Source: CAYVBN01 sp964538565
GTDB lineage: Bacteria; Pseudomonadota; Alphaproteobacteria; Rhizobiales; Xanthobacteraceae
Assembly: GCA_964538565.1 (NCBI GenBank)
Contig: CAZIGW010000256.1
Coordinates: forward strand, 1-38,886
DNA: 38,886 nt
Direction: 5' to 3'
Part shown: piece after piece, positions 16,277-23,987 of the stretch
How the letters are laid out: each line of letters starts with the position of its first letter
Numbering within the stretch: position 1 is the stretch's first letter
Translations under genes and position numbers: made by a program
Notes under the pieces: model-generated
Databases searched by the model: none
Told to the model about the DNA's origin: nothing
Seen by the model: the letters and a program-made list of their open reading frames with translations, nothing else

Positions 16277-17089
16277 ATGATGTCTTCCAGCGATTCGCCT
16301 GCTCGCCCGATCGTCGCGCTGCGCCGCGTCGCCAAGTCGTTCGCCAGCGGCACCGCGGCTCTCTCCGGGCTCGATCTCGACGTGCGCGAAGGCGAGTTCC
16401 TCTCGCTGCTCGGCCCCTCGGGGTGCGGCAAGTCGACGGCGCTGCGGCTCATCGCCGGCCTCGGAGAGCCGACGGGCGGCACGATCGCGTGGAACGACGC
16501 CGGCCCGGGCCGGGAGGCGAGACGCAACATCGGCTTCGTGTTCCAGGAGCCGACCCTGATGCCGTGGGCGAGCGTGAAGGCGAACGTCGCGCTGCCGCTG
16601 CGCCTGCAGCGCGCCGACCCGGCCGAGGCCGATCCGCGCATCGCCGACGCGCTGCGGCGCGTCGGGCTCGCCGGCTTTGCCGAGGCCTTTCCGCGCGAAC
16701 TCTCCGGCGGCATGAAGATGCGCGTGTCGATCGCCCGCGCGCTCGTCACCCGCCCCGAACTCCTGCTGATGGACGAGCCGTTCGCGGCGCTCGACGAGAT
16801 CACGCGCTTCAAGCTCAACAACGACCTGCTCGAGGTGTGGCAGGCGCTCGGCAAGACCGTCGTCTTCGTCACCCATTCGGTGTTCGAATCGGTCTATCTC
16901 TCGAGCCGCATCGTGGTGATGACGCCGCGCCCGGGCCGGGTCTTCGCCGAGATCGAGATCGACGCGCCCTTCCCGCGCGGCGAAGACTTCCGCACCTCGG
17001 CCGAGTACGCGGGCTATTGCCGGCGCGTGTCCGGCGCGCTCGCGCGCGCGATGGCCGGCGAAAATTTCGCCAGCGGAGAGCATCGATGA
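16277..17089 (+). CDS. ABC transporter ATP-binding protein (NitT/TauT type)
   Basis: A 270-residue ATPase with Walker A GPSGCGKST (46-54), Q-loop GFVFQEPTLMPW, signature LSGGMKMRVSIARALVTRPELLLMDEPFAALDE and the switch histidine in VVFVTHSVFESVYLS. The FQEPTLMPW sequence is typical of nitrate/sulfonate/taurine-type importers. The ATG at 16277 is preferred; a GTG at 16250 overlapping the previous stop (GTGA) would add nine residues and allow coupled translation. The stop overlaps the permease start in ATGA. Confidence 0.92.
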   Translation: MMSSSDSPARPIVALRRVAKSFASGTAALSGLDLDVREGEFLSLLGPSGCGKSTALRLIAGLGEPTGGTIAWNDAGPGREARRNIGFVFQEPTLMPWASVKANVALPLRLQRADPAEADPRIADALRRVGLAGFAEAFPRELSGGMKMRVSIARALVTRPELLLMDEPFAALDEITRFKLNNDLLEVWQALGKTVVFVTHSVFESVYLSSRIVVMTPRPGRVFAEIEIDAPFPRGEDFRTSAEYAGYCRRVSGALARAMAGENFASGEHR

Positions 17090-17904
17090 GCGGGCGCGGC
17101 CCGACACCGGCGGCCGAGCGGCGCGGCGAGCGTATCCTGCGCCTCGCGCTGCCGCTCCTCGCGCTCGCGATCGGCGTCGTCGCCTGGGATCTCGTGGTGC
17201 GGCTGAACCGGATTCCGCCCTATGTGCTGCCCGGACCGGGCCTCGTCGCGCAGGCGCTCGTGGCCGACCGCGCGCTGCTCCTCTCCTCGCTGCTCGTCAC
17301 GCTGCGCACCACGTTCGAGGGCTTCTTGCTCGCCGCCGTCGGCGGGATCGGCCTCGCGGTCCTGTTCAACCAGTCGCGGCTGATCGAATATTCGCTCTAT
17401 CCCTACGCGGTCATCCTGCAGGTGACGCCAGTCGTCGCGGTGGCGCCGCTCCTGCTCGTCTATCTGCCGCAGCAGGCCGCCGTGCTCGCCTGTGCCTGGA
17501 TCGTCGCGTTCTTTCCGGTGCTCGCCAACACCACGCTTGGGCTGCGTTCGGTCGATCACAATCTCGCGAGTCTGTTCGAACTCTATGGCGCGTCGCGCCT
17601 GCAGACGCTCGCCCGCCTCAAGCTGCCGTCGGCGCTGCCGCACGTGTTCGGCGGCCTGAGGATCGCGGGCGGTCTCTCGCTCATCGGCGCGGTGGTCGCG
17701 GAAATCGCCGCCGGATCGGGAGGCGCCGGTTCGGGCCTCGCCTACCGGATCGCGGAGGCCGGCTATCGCCTCGATATCCCGCGCATGTTCGCCGCGCTCG
17801 TGCTTCTCTCGCTCGCCGGCATCGCGATCTTCGCGGTGCTGTCCCTTCTCTCGCGGCTCGCCCTGCGCCGCTGGCACGAGAGCGCGCTCGAACGCGAATC
17901 CTGA
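17086..17904 (+). CDS. ABC transporter permease (NitT/TauT type)
   Basis: A 272-residue inner-membrane permease with about six helices and the BPD_transp_1 coupling loop ELYGASRLQTLARLKLPSALPHVFGGLRIA, the EAA-like motif of this family. The N-terminal segment PPYVLPGPGLVAQAL is typical of SsuC/TauC relatives. The ATGA overlap with the ATPase shows tight coupling. Completes the importer started at 15228. Confidence 0.92.
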   Translation: MSGRGPTPAAERRGERILRLALPLLALAIGVVAWDLVVRLNRIPPYVLPGPGLVAQALVADRALLLSSLLVTLRTTFEGFLLAAVGGIGLAVLFNQSRLIEYSLYPYAVILQVTPVVAVAPLLLVYLPQQAAVLACAWIVAFFPVLANTTLGLRSVDHNLASLFELYGASRLQTLARLKLPSALPHVFGGLRIAGGLSLIGAVVAEIAAGSGGAGSGLAYRIAEAGYRLDIPRMFAALVLLSLAGIAIFAVLSLLSRLALRRWHESALERES

Positions 17905-18019
17905 CGCCGCGGCACCCGCGCGCCTTGCCGCCCGCGCAGCCCCGCCCCGCGTCATCGCGCCTCGCCGCCGCTCGCGCCTTCCGCTAGATTGCCGCGGACA
18001 AGGATTCGCCCGACCCCGC

Positions 18020-18928
18020 ATGGATGCCGATCATTCGGCGCGCCCTCACCTGACCGCCAAGGCGCGGCGCGCACGCCTGACCGGCATCGCCCTCATGTGC
18101 GGGACGACGGTCTGCTTTGCCCTGGTCGACGCCTCGGCCAAACTGCTGAGCCGTCACATGGACGTGTTCGAGGTGGTGTGGGCGCGCTACGCGAGCGCCT
18201 TCCTCCTCACCCTCATCGTCTCCAACCCGCTGACGCGACCCGGCCTGCTGCGGACCGCCCGGCCGGGCCTGCAGGCGACGCGCGGCGTGCTGCTGCTCGG
18301 CTCGACCGCGTTCAACTTTCTTGCCGTGCGGTATCTGCGTCTCGACCAGGCGCTCGCCATCATGTTCTCGACCCCGTTCCTGGTGGCGATCCTCTCCGGG
18401 CCGGTGCTGGGCGAGTGGGTCGGCCCGCGCCGATGGGCGGCGATCGCCGTGGGATTTCTCGGCGTGCTGGTGGTGACGAGACCCGGCTCCGGCGCCATTC
18501 ATCCGGCCGCCCTGCTCTCGCTCTCCGCGGCGGCCTGCTACGCGCTCTATCTCGTCGCGACCCCGGTGCTGGCGCGCGCCGATTCAAGCGACACGACGCT
18601 GTTCTATTCGAATCTCGTCGGCGCGCTGGCGATGACCCCGATCCTGCCGTTCGTGTGGACGGCGCCGCGCGAGCCGGTGCACGTGTGTCTCATGATCGTC
18701 ATCGGCGTGCTCGGCAGCTTCGGGCACTATCTCGTCATCCGCGCCCACAAGCTCGCCCCGGCCTCCGTGCTCTCGCCCTTCATCTATACGCAGCTCTTGT
18801 GGGCGACGACGCTCGGCTTCCTGGTGTTTGCCGACGTCCCGGACCGCTGGACGCTCGCGGGCGCGGCGATCGTGGTGGCGTCCGGCCTCTATCTGCTGCA
18901 TCGCGAGCGCGTGCGCGGCCGTCGTTGA
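18020..18928 (+). CDS. EamA/DMT family transporter
   Basis: A 302-residue inner-membrane protein made of two EamA repeats, about ten helices in all. The first repeat starts GIALMCGTTVCFALVDASAKLLS and includes VWARYASAFLLTL and LDQALAIMFSTPFLVAILSGPVLGEWVG; the second ends FVFADVPDRWTLAGAAIVVASGLYLLHRERVR. Such permeases export metabolites or amino acids; the substrate is unknown. It is 115 bases behind the ABC permease and convergent with the PAP2 gene. Confidence 0.9.
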   Translation: MDADHSARPHLTAKARRARLTGIALMCGTTVCFALVDASAKLLSRHMDVFEVVWARYASAFLLTLIVSNPLTRPGLLRTARPGLQATRGVLLLGSTAFNFLAVRYLRLDQALAIMFSTPFLVAILSGPVLGEWVGPRRWAAIAVGFLGVLVVTRPGSGAIHPAALLSLSAAACYALYLVATPVLARADSSDTTLFYSNLVGALAMTPILPFVWTAPREPVHVCLMIVIGVLGSFGHYLVIRAHKLAPASVLSPFIYTQLLWATTLGFLVFADVPDRWTLAGAAIVVASGLYLLHRERVRGRR

Positions 18929-18964
18929 GGGCCATTTCGGGCGCGCTCGGGAGTCCGTGGGATT

Positions 18965-19744
18965 CTATTCCGCCGATTTGGGCTCGCGTCCGGCGGACAA
19001 CGACGGCTCGCCGAAGCGGGAGAAAAAGCCGCGCGGCCAGCGGAACATCAATCCGTGCACCACCCAGATGATCAACGAGGTGAACACGCCGGCGAAGATG
19101 ATGTCGGTGAGGAAGTGCCCGCCGACGGCCGCGCGCAGCAGCCCGACCATCACGCCGAAAGCGATGGCGCCGGTCATGGCGAGTCCGCGCCAGGGCGGCG
19201 GCACGACCGCCGCCGGCGCCAGCATCCAGAACGCCGACGACACTTCGCCGGAGACGAACGAGCAGTTGCCGCCGCACGTGCCGCGCGGATCCCACCACGG
19301 CATGAAGGCCTCGGTGCCGCCGAATTGCATGACTGCGCCCGGCCGCGGACGTGCCCAGTGCTCCTTGAGCACGCCGTTCACCAGCAAACCGGGACCGAGC
19401 GCAAGGGTCACGAGCAGGAAGATGACCGTGCGGGCGGGAAGCAGGCTCGGCCGGTGGGGGCGCAGCAGCCTGACCAGAAGGCTCGCCACCGCGACGACGC
19501 TCACGGCCACCACGAGCCAGGTGTTGAGCTGACGAAATTCCGAGATGAACGGGGATTCCGCCGACAGGAAGCCGTGGCGTGCCGGGTCGTAGAACAGGGC
19601 GGCGAACCGCAGGTCGAGCGCCGGGTCGACGGTGAACACGATCCCGGTCAAAAGCCCGATGGAGAGGATGAGAACGAGCCCGAAGATGGCCGCGCGGCTT
19701 CTCATGCGTGCGAAGATCCCAAATCCGACTGCATGTCGCCTCAT
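18965..19744 (-). CDS. PAP2 family phosphatase, membrane
   Basis: A 259-residue membrane phosphatase with about five to six helices. The catalytic motifs are KEHWARPRP (K-x6-RP), SFVSGEVSSAF in the place of PSGH, and RAAVGGHFLTD (R-x5-H-x3-D). The Glu instead of His in the second motif is noteworthy and recurs in some alphaproteobacterial members known to me. It should remove phosphate from a lipid such as lipid A, phosphatidylglycerophosphate or undecaprenyl pyrophosphate. ATG 19744 is used; ATG 19705 (MRSRAAIFGLV) is a plausible shorter start. It is divergent from E1alpha across a 323-base gap. Confidence 0.86.
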   Translation of the reverse strand: MRRHAVGFGIFARMRSRAAIFGLVLILSIGLLTGIVFTVDPALDLRFAALFYDPARHGFLSAESPFISEFRQLNTWLVVAVSVVAVASLLVRLLRPHRPSLLPARTVIFLLVTLALGPGLLVNGVLKEHWARPRPGAVMQFGGTEAFMPWWDPRGTCGGNCSFVSGEVSSAFWMLAPAAVVPPPWRGLAMTGAIAFGVMVGLLRAAVGGHFLTDIIFAGVFTSLIIWVVHGLMFRWPRGFFSRFGEPSLSAGREPKSAE

Positions 19745-20067
19745 GAGGCGCAGGACGGCGCGCGGTGGTCCCCTGCCCACCGCCCCCATGACCGGCCCTG
19801 GCCCGCTTCCGAAACAGGCGGCGCCCCCGGCCGCCTGCAGATCGCCCCACCAGCGGCCGCAACCTAGACGGTTCGGCCGGTCCACGGAACAGAAACTTTT
19901 CGGGTGCAGGGCGCTCATGCCCTTTGCTATTCTGCCGCGCGACGGCTCGCCAGAGCCGCGGCCGGTCGCGACCGTGTGGCGTCGATCCGGATTGACAAGA
20001 ACAAGGGCGGACGCCTGCATACGGCCGAACGTCTTTCCGCTTTGTCCACCAAGTCGGGGTCCCAACC
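19745..20067. promoter_or_regulatory. Divergent intergenic region between PAP2 and E1alpha genes
   Basis: This 323-base stretch holds no convincing gene. The only promoter-like match towards E1alpha that I see is TTGACA (19992-19997) followed after 18 bases by TGCATA (20016-20021), a good -35 with a poor -10. The PAP2 promoter must also lie here. No clear operator palindrome was found. Confidence 0.3.
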
Positions 20068-21108
20068 ATGGCGAGGAAACCAAGCCGCGCGCCGACATCG
20101 ACGCCACGCCGCCAAGGCGTGAACGACGACATCGGCGAGGAATTGCGGCTGCGCCTCTATCGCATGCAATTCGAAATCCGCGAGGCCGAGCAGCGCGCGT
20201 TCGATCTTTTCCTGCAGAACCTGGTCAAGGGCACGAGCCACCTCTCGCTCGGCCAGGAGGCGATCGCGGCCGGATTCGCCGCCGCGATGCGTCCCGGCGA
20301 TCTCAGCTTCTGCACCTACCGCGGCCACGCGCACACGCTGGCGCGCGGCGTGCCGTTCGAGCAGGTGCTCGGCGAATTGATGCAGCGCGACAACGGCCTG
20401 ATGCGCGGCAAGGGCGGCTCGATGCACCTGACCTCCACCGAGCACGGCGTGATGGGCTCCTACGCCATCATCGGCGCCCATCTGCCGATCGCCTGCGGGG
20501 CGGCGCTGCGCGCGCAATACAAGGGGCAGAAGGACGTCTCGGTGTGCTTCTTCGGCGACGGCACGACCAACATCGGCGCCTTCCACGAGGCGCTGAACTT
20601 CGCGGCGATCTGGAAGCTGCCCGTCGTCTTCGTCTGCGAGAACAATCTCTACATGGAATATACCGCGATCGGCGAGGTGACGGCGGTCGAGCACCCGGCC
20701 GCCGACCGCGCCGGCGCCTACGGCCTCGAACGCGTGGTGATCGACGGCAACGATGCCGACATCGTCTATCGCACGGCGAGCGCCGCCTACGAGCGCGCCC
20801 GCGCCGGCAAGGGTCCCTCGCTGATCGAATGCATGACCTACCGCCACAGCGGTCATTCGCGCGCCGACCCGGCGAAGTACCGCCCGGAGGGCGAGCTCGA
20901 GCGCTGGAAGAAGCACGATCCGATCAAGATCTACCGCGAGCGCCTCAAGCAGTTCGGCGTGGCCGACAAGGTGATCGCCGGCATCGAGGCCGACGTCCGG
21001 CAGATGGTCGATGCCGCGACCGAGAAGTGCAAGGCGGCTCCGGTGCCGCCCAAGGACATTCTGTTCACGGACGTCTACGCCGACGGGGGCTGGGCATGGC
21101 GGAACTGA
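20068..21108 (+). CDS. Thiamine-diphosphate-dependent dehydrogenase E1 component, alpha subunit
   Basis: The 346-residue alpha subunit of a pyruvate/acetoin-dehydrogenase-type E1. The thiamine diphosphate motif runs GDGTTNIGAFHEALNFAAIW...NN (GDG at 163-165, NN at 192-193). Phosphorylation-loop-like YRHSGHSRADP and substrate-channel segments TYRGHAHTLARG and MRGKGGSMHL are present. With E1beta it decarboxylates a 2-oxoacid (or cleaves acetoin) and passes the acyl group to lipoyl-E2. It heads the cluster E1alpha-E1beta-aldehyde dehydrogenase-E2. No lipoyl or E3 gene is directly attached. Pyruvate, acetoin and branched-chain substrates are all possible. Confidence 0.9.
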   Translation: MARKPSRAPTSTPRRQGVNDDIGEELRLRLYRMQFEIREAEQRAFDLFLQNLVKGTSHLSLGQEAIAAGFAAAMRPGDLSFCTYRGHAHTLARGVPFEQVLGELMQRDNGLMRGKGGSMHLTSTEHGVMGSYAIIGAHLPIACGAALRAQYKGQKDVSVCFFGDGTTNIGAFHEALNFAAIWKLPVVFVCENNLYMEYTAIGEVTAVEHPAADRAGAYGLERVVIDGNDADIVYRTASAAYERARAGKGPSLIECMTYRHSGHSRADPAKYRPEGELERWKKHDPIKIYRERLKQFGVADKVIAGIEADVRQMVDAATEKCKAAPVPPKDILFTDVYADGGWAWRN

Positions 21109-22076
21109 CCTACCGCGACGCGGTCGCACGCGGCATCGCGCAGGAGATGGCGCGCGATCCCGACGTGATCTTCTTCGGCGAGGACGTCGCCAAGGCGGGC
21201 GGCGTGTTCAAGGCGACGGTCGGCCTGCTCGAGCAGTTCGGGCCGAGGCGCGTGCGCGACACGCCGATCTCCGAACAGGCGATCCTCGGCGCCGCCATGG
21301 GGGCGGCGATGACCGGCCTAAAGCCGATCGCCGAGATCATGTTCTCGGACTTCATCGCGGTGTGTTTCGACTACATCGCCAACGAGTTCCCGAAGAGCCG
21401 CTACATGTCGAACGGGCAGCTCAAGTGCCCGCTCGTCGTGCGCACCGGCAACGGCGCCGGCTCGCGCTTCGGCGCGCAGCACAGCCAGAGCGTCGAGAAC
21501 TGGTGCATGATGATCCCGGGCCTCAAGGTTGTGGCGCCGTCGAGCCCGCGCGACGTCGTCGGGCTTCTCGCGGCGTCGGTGCGCGATCCCGATCCGGTGA
21601 TCTTCTTCGAGCACAAGTCCCTCTATCCGACGAAGGGCGAGGTGCCGGACGGCGAGATCGTCGACAAGCTCGGCACCGCCAGGATCCTGAGGCCGGGCAA
21701 GGACGCCACCGTCCTGGCGCTCGCCCTGATGGTGCCGCGCGCGCTCGAGGCGGCCGAGACGCTCAAGTCGGCGCACGGCATCGATTGCGAGGTGATCGAC
21801 GTGCGCTCGCTGGTGCCGCTCGACACGCAGACGATCCTCGGCTCGGTCGCGCGCACGCACCGGCTGTTCACCGTCGAGGAGAACCCGCGCCTGTGCGGCT
21901 GGGGGGCGGAGATCGTCTCGATCGTCGCCGACGAGGCGTTCTATGATCTCGACGGGCCGCCGGTGCGGATCACCACGCCGCATATTCCGCTGCCGGCCGC
22001 CGACACGCTGGAGGACATGGTCCTGCCGACGCCGGCGCGCGTCGTCGACACCATCCGGCGCGCGCTCGGGAGCTGA
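21096..22076 (+). CDS. 2-oxoacid/acetoin dehydrogenase E1 component, beta subunit
   Basis: The 326-residue beta subunit: transketolase pyrimidine-binding domain (LTYRDAVARGIAQEM, FGEDVAKAGGVFKATVGL, DTPISEQAILGAAMGAAMTG) followed by the C-terminal transketolase domain (KDATVLALALMVPRALEAAE, CEVIDVRSLVPLD, VEENPRLCGWGAEI). The ISEQ glutamate activates the cofactor in related enzymes. The start overlaps the alpha frame by 13 bases, implying coupled translation and 1:1 assembly of an alpha2beta2 enzyme. Confidence 0.92.
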   Translation: MAELTYRDAVARGIAQEMARDPDVIFFGEDVAKAGGVFKATVGLLEQFGPRRVRDTPISEQAILGAAMGAAMTGLKPIAEIMFSDFIAVCFDYIANEFPKSRYMSNGQLKCPLVVRTGNGAGSRFGAQHSQSVENWCMMIPGLKVVAPSSPRDVVGLLAASVRDPDPVIFFEHKSLYPTKGEVPDGEIVDKLGTARILRPGKDATVLALALMVPRALEAAETLKSAHGIDCEVIDVRSLVPLDTQTILGSVARTHRLFTVEENPRLCGWGAEIVSIVADEAFYDLDGPPVRITTPHIPLPAADTLEDMVLPTPARVVDTIRRALGS

Positions 22077-22359
22077 GGCGGTCGGCCGGGACACGGTGCA
22101 GCGACCTTGCTGCATCGCTGATGCGGGACGAGTGTTGTTGGGAGACGATGAAGCGCCGCGTGCACGGCGCTGCTCCCTCTCCTCGGTGGGGAGAGGGTTG
22201 GGGTGAGGGGGGAACATCCCTTTCCGGTGGCCTCTTCCGCCCTGACCCGACGGGGAGAGGTGAACAACGCGGCGCGCCGATCGTTTGCGCCACGAGCAAC
22301 GTTTTCGTTTCGGTGGCCCGTTCGGCCGACCATTGAACACAGTGCATAGGACGAGTGCG
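22077..22359. repeat. Extragenic GA-rich hairpin repeat, copy 1
   Basis: Between E1beta and the aldehyde dehydrogenase, 283 bases hold no gene but a hairpin CCCTCTCC/GGAGAGGG (22175-22182 with 22190-22197), the word GGGGTGAGGGGG (22200-22211) and a second GGGGAGAGGTGA block (22251-22262). The same GGGGTGAGGGGG and an AGAGAGGT hairpin recur in the gap before E2. Extragenic elements with this vocabulary are common in Hyphomicrobiales. Copies in a single cluster may alter transcript stability. Confidence 0.6.
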
Positions 22360-23811
22360 ATGTACGACAACCTGCTCGCGAATGTTCCGACCGACCTGTG
22401 GATCGGCGGCCACTGGCGCAAGGCCTCTGACAGCAGTCGCTTCGACGTCATCGACCCGGCGACCGAGAACACGATCACCTCGGTTGCGAGCGCAACCGTC
22501 GAGGACGCCAGGGCGGCGGTCGACGCGGCATCCGCCGCCTTCGACGGCTGGGCGGCGAGGAAGCCGCGCGAGCGCGCCGAGATCCTGCGCAAGGCCTACG
22601 ACCTCATCATGCAGCAGAGCGAGCGGCTCGCCCGCCTGATCACGCTCGAGAACGGCAAGGCGCTCGCCGACTCGCGCGGGGAGGTCGCCTATGCGGCCGA
22701 GTTCTTCCGCTGGTACGCGGAAGAAGCGGTGCGCAACATCGGCGGCGTGTCGCGCGCGCCGGCCTCCGGCGCCCGCATCTTCGTACAGCACAAGCCGGCC
22801 GGGGTCGCCGTGCTGGTGACGCCCTGGAACTTCCCGGCCGCGATGGCGACGCGCAAGATCGGGCCGGCGCTCGCCGCCGGCTGCCCGGTCGTTCTCAAGC
22901 CCGCCTCCGAGACGCCGCTGACCATGCTGGCGCTCATGCCGCTGCTCGAGGAAGCCGGCGTCCCGGCCGGCGTCGTCAACGTGATCCCGTCGCGCCGCTC
23001 CGGGCCGGTGGTCAGCGCCATGCTGCACGACCCGCGCGTGCGCGTCGTCTCCTTCACGGGTTCGACCGAAGTGGGACGCAAGCTGCTGCACGAGGCGGCC
23101 GACAACGTGGTGAAGCCCGCCATGGAGCTCGGCGGCAATGCGCCGTTCATCGTCTTCGAGGACGCCGATATCGACGCCGCGATCGAGGGCGCGATGATCG
23201 CCAAGATGCGCAACATGGGCGAGGCCTGCACCGCCGCCAACCGCTTCTACGTGCACGAGAAGGTGCACGACGCCTTCGCCCAGAAGCTCACCGAGCGCAT
23301 GGCGTCCCTGAAGATGGGCAACGGCCTCGAGGACGGCGTCGCCCTCGGCCCGCTCGTCAACGCCGAGGGCCGCGACAAGGTGGCGAGCCTCGTCGCGGAC
23401 GCGGTCAGCAAGGGCGCCCGGGTGCTCACCGGCGGCAAGGTGCCGAGCGGCAAGGGCTACTTCTATCCGGCGACGGTGCTCGACGGTGTGCCGGACAACG
23501 CCGACATGCTCAACGAGGAGATCTTCGGCCCGGTCGCCGCGATCCAGACATTCAAGTCGGACGACGAGGTGATCCGGCGCGCCAACGACACCGAGTATGG
23601 CCTCGTCGCCTATGTGTACACGAGGGACCTGAGCCGCGGCCTGCAGGTGTCGGAGCGGCTCGACTTCGGCATGATCGGGCTCAACCGCGGACTCGTGTCC
23701 GATCCGGCGGCGCCGTTCGGCGGCACCAAGCAGTCCGGGCTCGGCCGCGAAGGCGCGCACGAGGGCATGATGGAATTTCTCGAAACCCAATACGTGTCGG
23801 TGAGCTGGTGA
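22360..23811 (+). CDS. NAD(P)-dependent aldehyde dehydrogenase (succinate-semialdehyde dehydrogenase type)
   Basis: A 483-residue ALDH superfamily enzyme of the GabD group. Catalytic Cys290 lies in MGEACTAANRF and the general base Glu256 in MELGGNAPFIVF. Cofactor-site segments TPWNFPAAMATRKIGPALAAG and FTGSTEVGRKLL, and the C-terminal PFGGTKQSGLGREGAHEG, are also present. It oxidises a semialdehyde or short aldehyde to the acid. Family members with this CTAANR context are usually annotated as succinate-semialdehyde dehydrogenase, but the natural substrate is unproven. It is embedded between E1beta and E2 and flanked on both sides by hairpin repeats. ATG 22360 gives MYDNLLANVPTDLWIGG. Confidence 0.92.
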   Translation: MYDNLLANVPTDLWIGGHWRKASDSSRFDVIDPATENTITSVASATVEDARAAVDAASAAFDGWAARKPRERAEILRKAYDLIMQQSERLARLITLENGKALADSRGEVAYAAEFFRWYAEEAVRNIGGVSRAPASGARIFVQHKPAGVAVLVTPWNFPAAMATRKIGPALAAGCPVVLKPASETPLTMLALMPLLEEAGVPAGVVNVIPSRRSGPVVSAMLHDPRVRVVSFTGSTEVGRKLLHEAADNVVKPAMELGGNAPFIVFEDADIDAAIEGAMIAKMRNMGEACTAANRFYVHEKVHDAFAQKLTERMASLKMGNGLEDGVALGPLVNAEGRDKVASLVADAVSKGARVLTGGKVPSGKGYFYPATVLDGVPDNADMLNEEIFGPVAAIQTFKSDDEVIRRANDTEYGLVAYVYTRDLSRGLQVSERLDFGMIGLNRGLVSDPAAPFGGTKQSGLGREGAHEGMMEFLETQYVSVSW

Positions 23812-23856
23812 GGGGCACCTTGAGCCGAACCCAGGGTCAAACGCCCGTCAGTCTTC

Positions 23857-23977
23857 ACCTCTCCCGATTGGAGAGAGGTCCGCGCCCAGCCGAAGTCGGA
23901 TGTTTCCGACTTCGGCAAACGTATTGGATTGCCGAACCCGGGCATACCCGAGTTCGGCAGGGCACGGGGTGAGGGGG
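23857..23977. repeat. Extragenic hairpin repeat, copy 2, with two related internal stems
   Basis: An outer ACCTCTC...GAGAGGT hairpin (23857-23879) is followed by two tandem hairpins with near-identical stems: GCCGAAGTCGGA / TCCGACTTCGGC (23889-23900 with 23905-23916, perfect, TGTT loop) and GCCGAACCCGGG / CCCGAGTTCGGC (23931-23942 with 23947-23958, one wobble, CATA loop). It ends in GGGGTGAGGGGG (23966-23977), shared with copy 1. It lies entirely between the aldehyde dehydrogenase and E2 genes and its edge may supply the E2 ribosome site. Confidence 0.75.
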
Positions 23978-23987
23978 AGCGAAGAAC

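Noticed and set aside
23889..23958. Intrinsic terminator between aldehyde dehydrogenase and E2
   Set aside because: The tandem stems are perfect but not followed by T-runs and match a dispersed repeat vocabulary, so they were called repeats.
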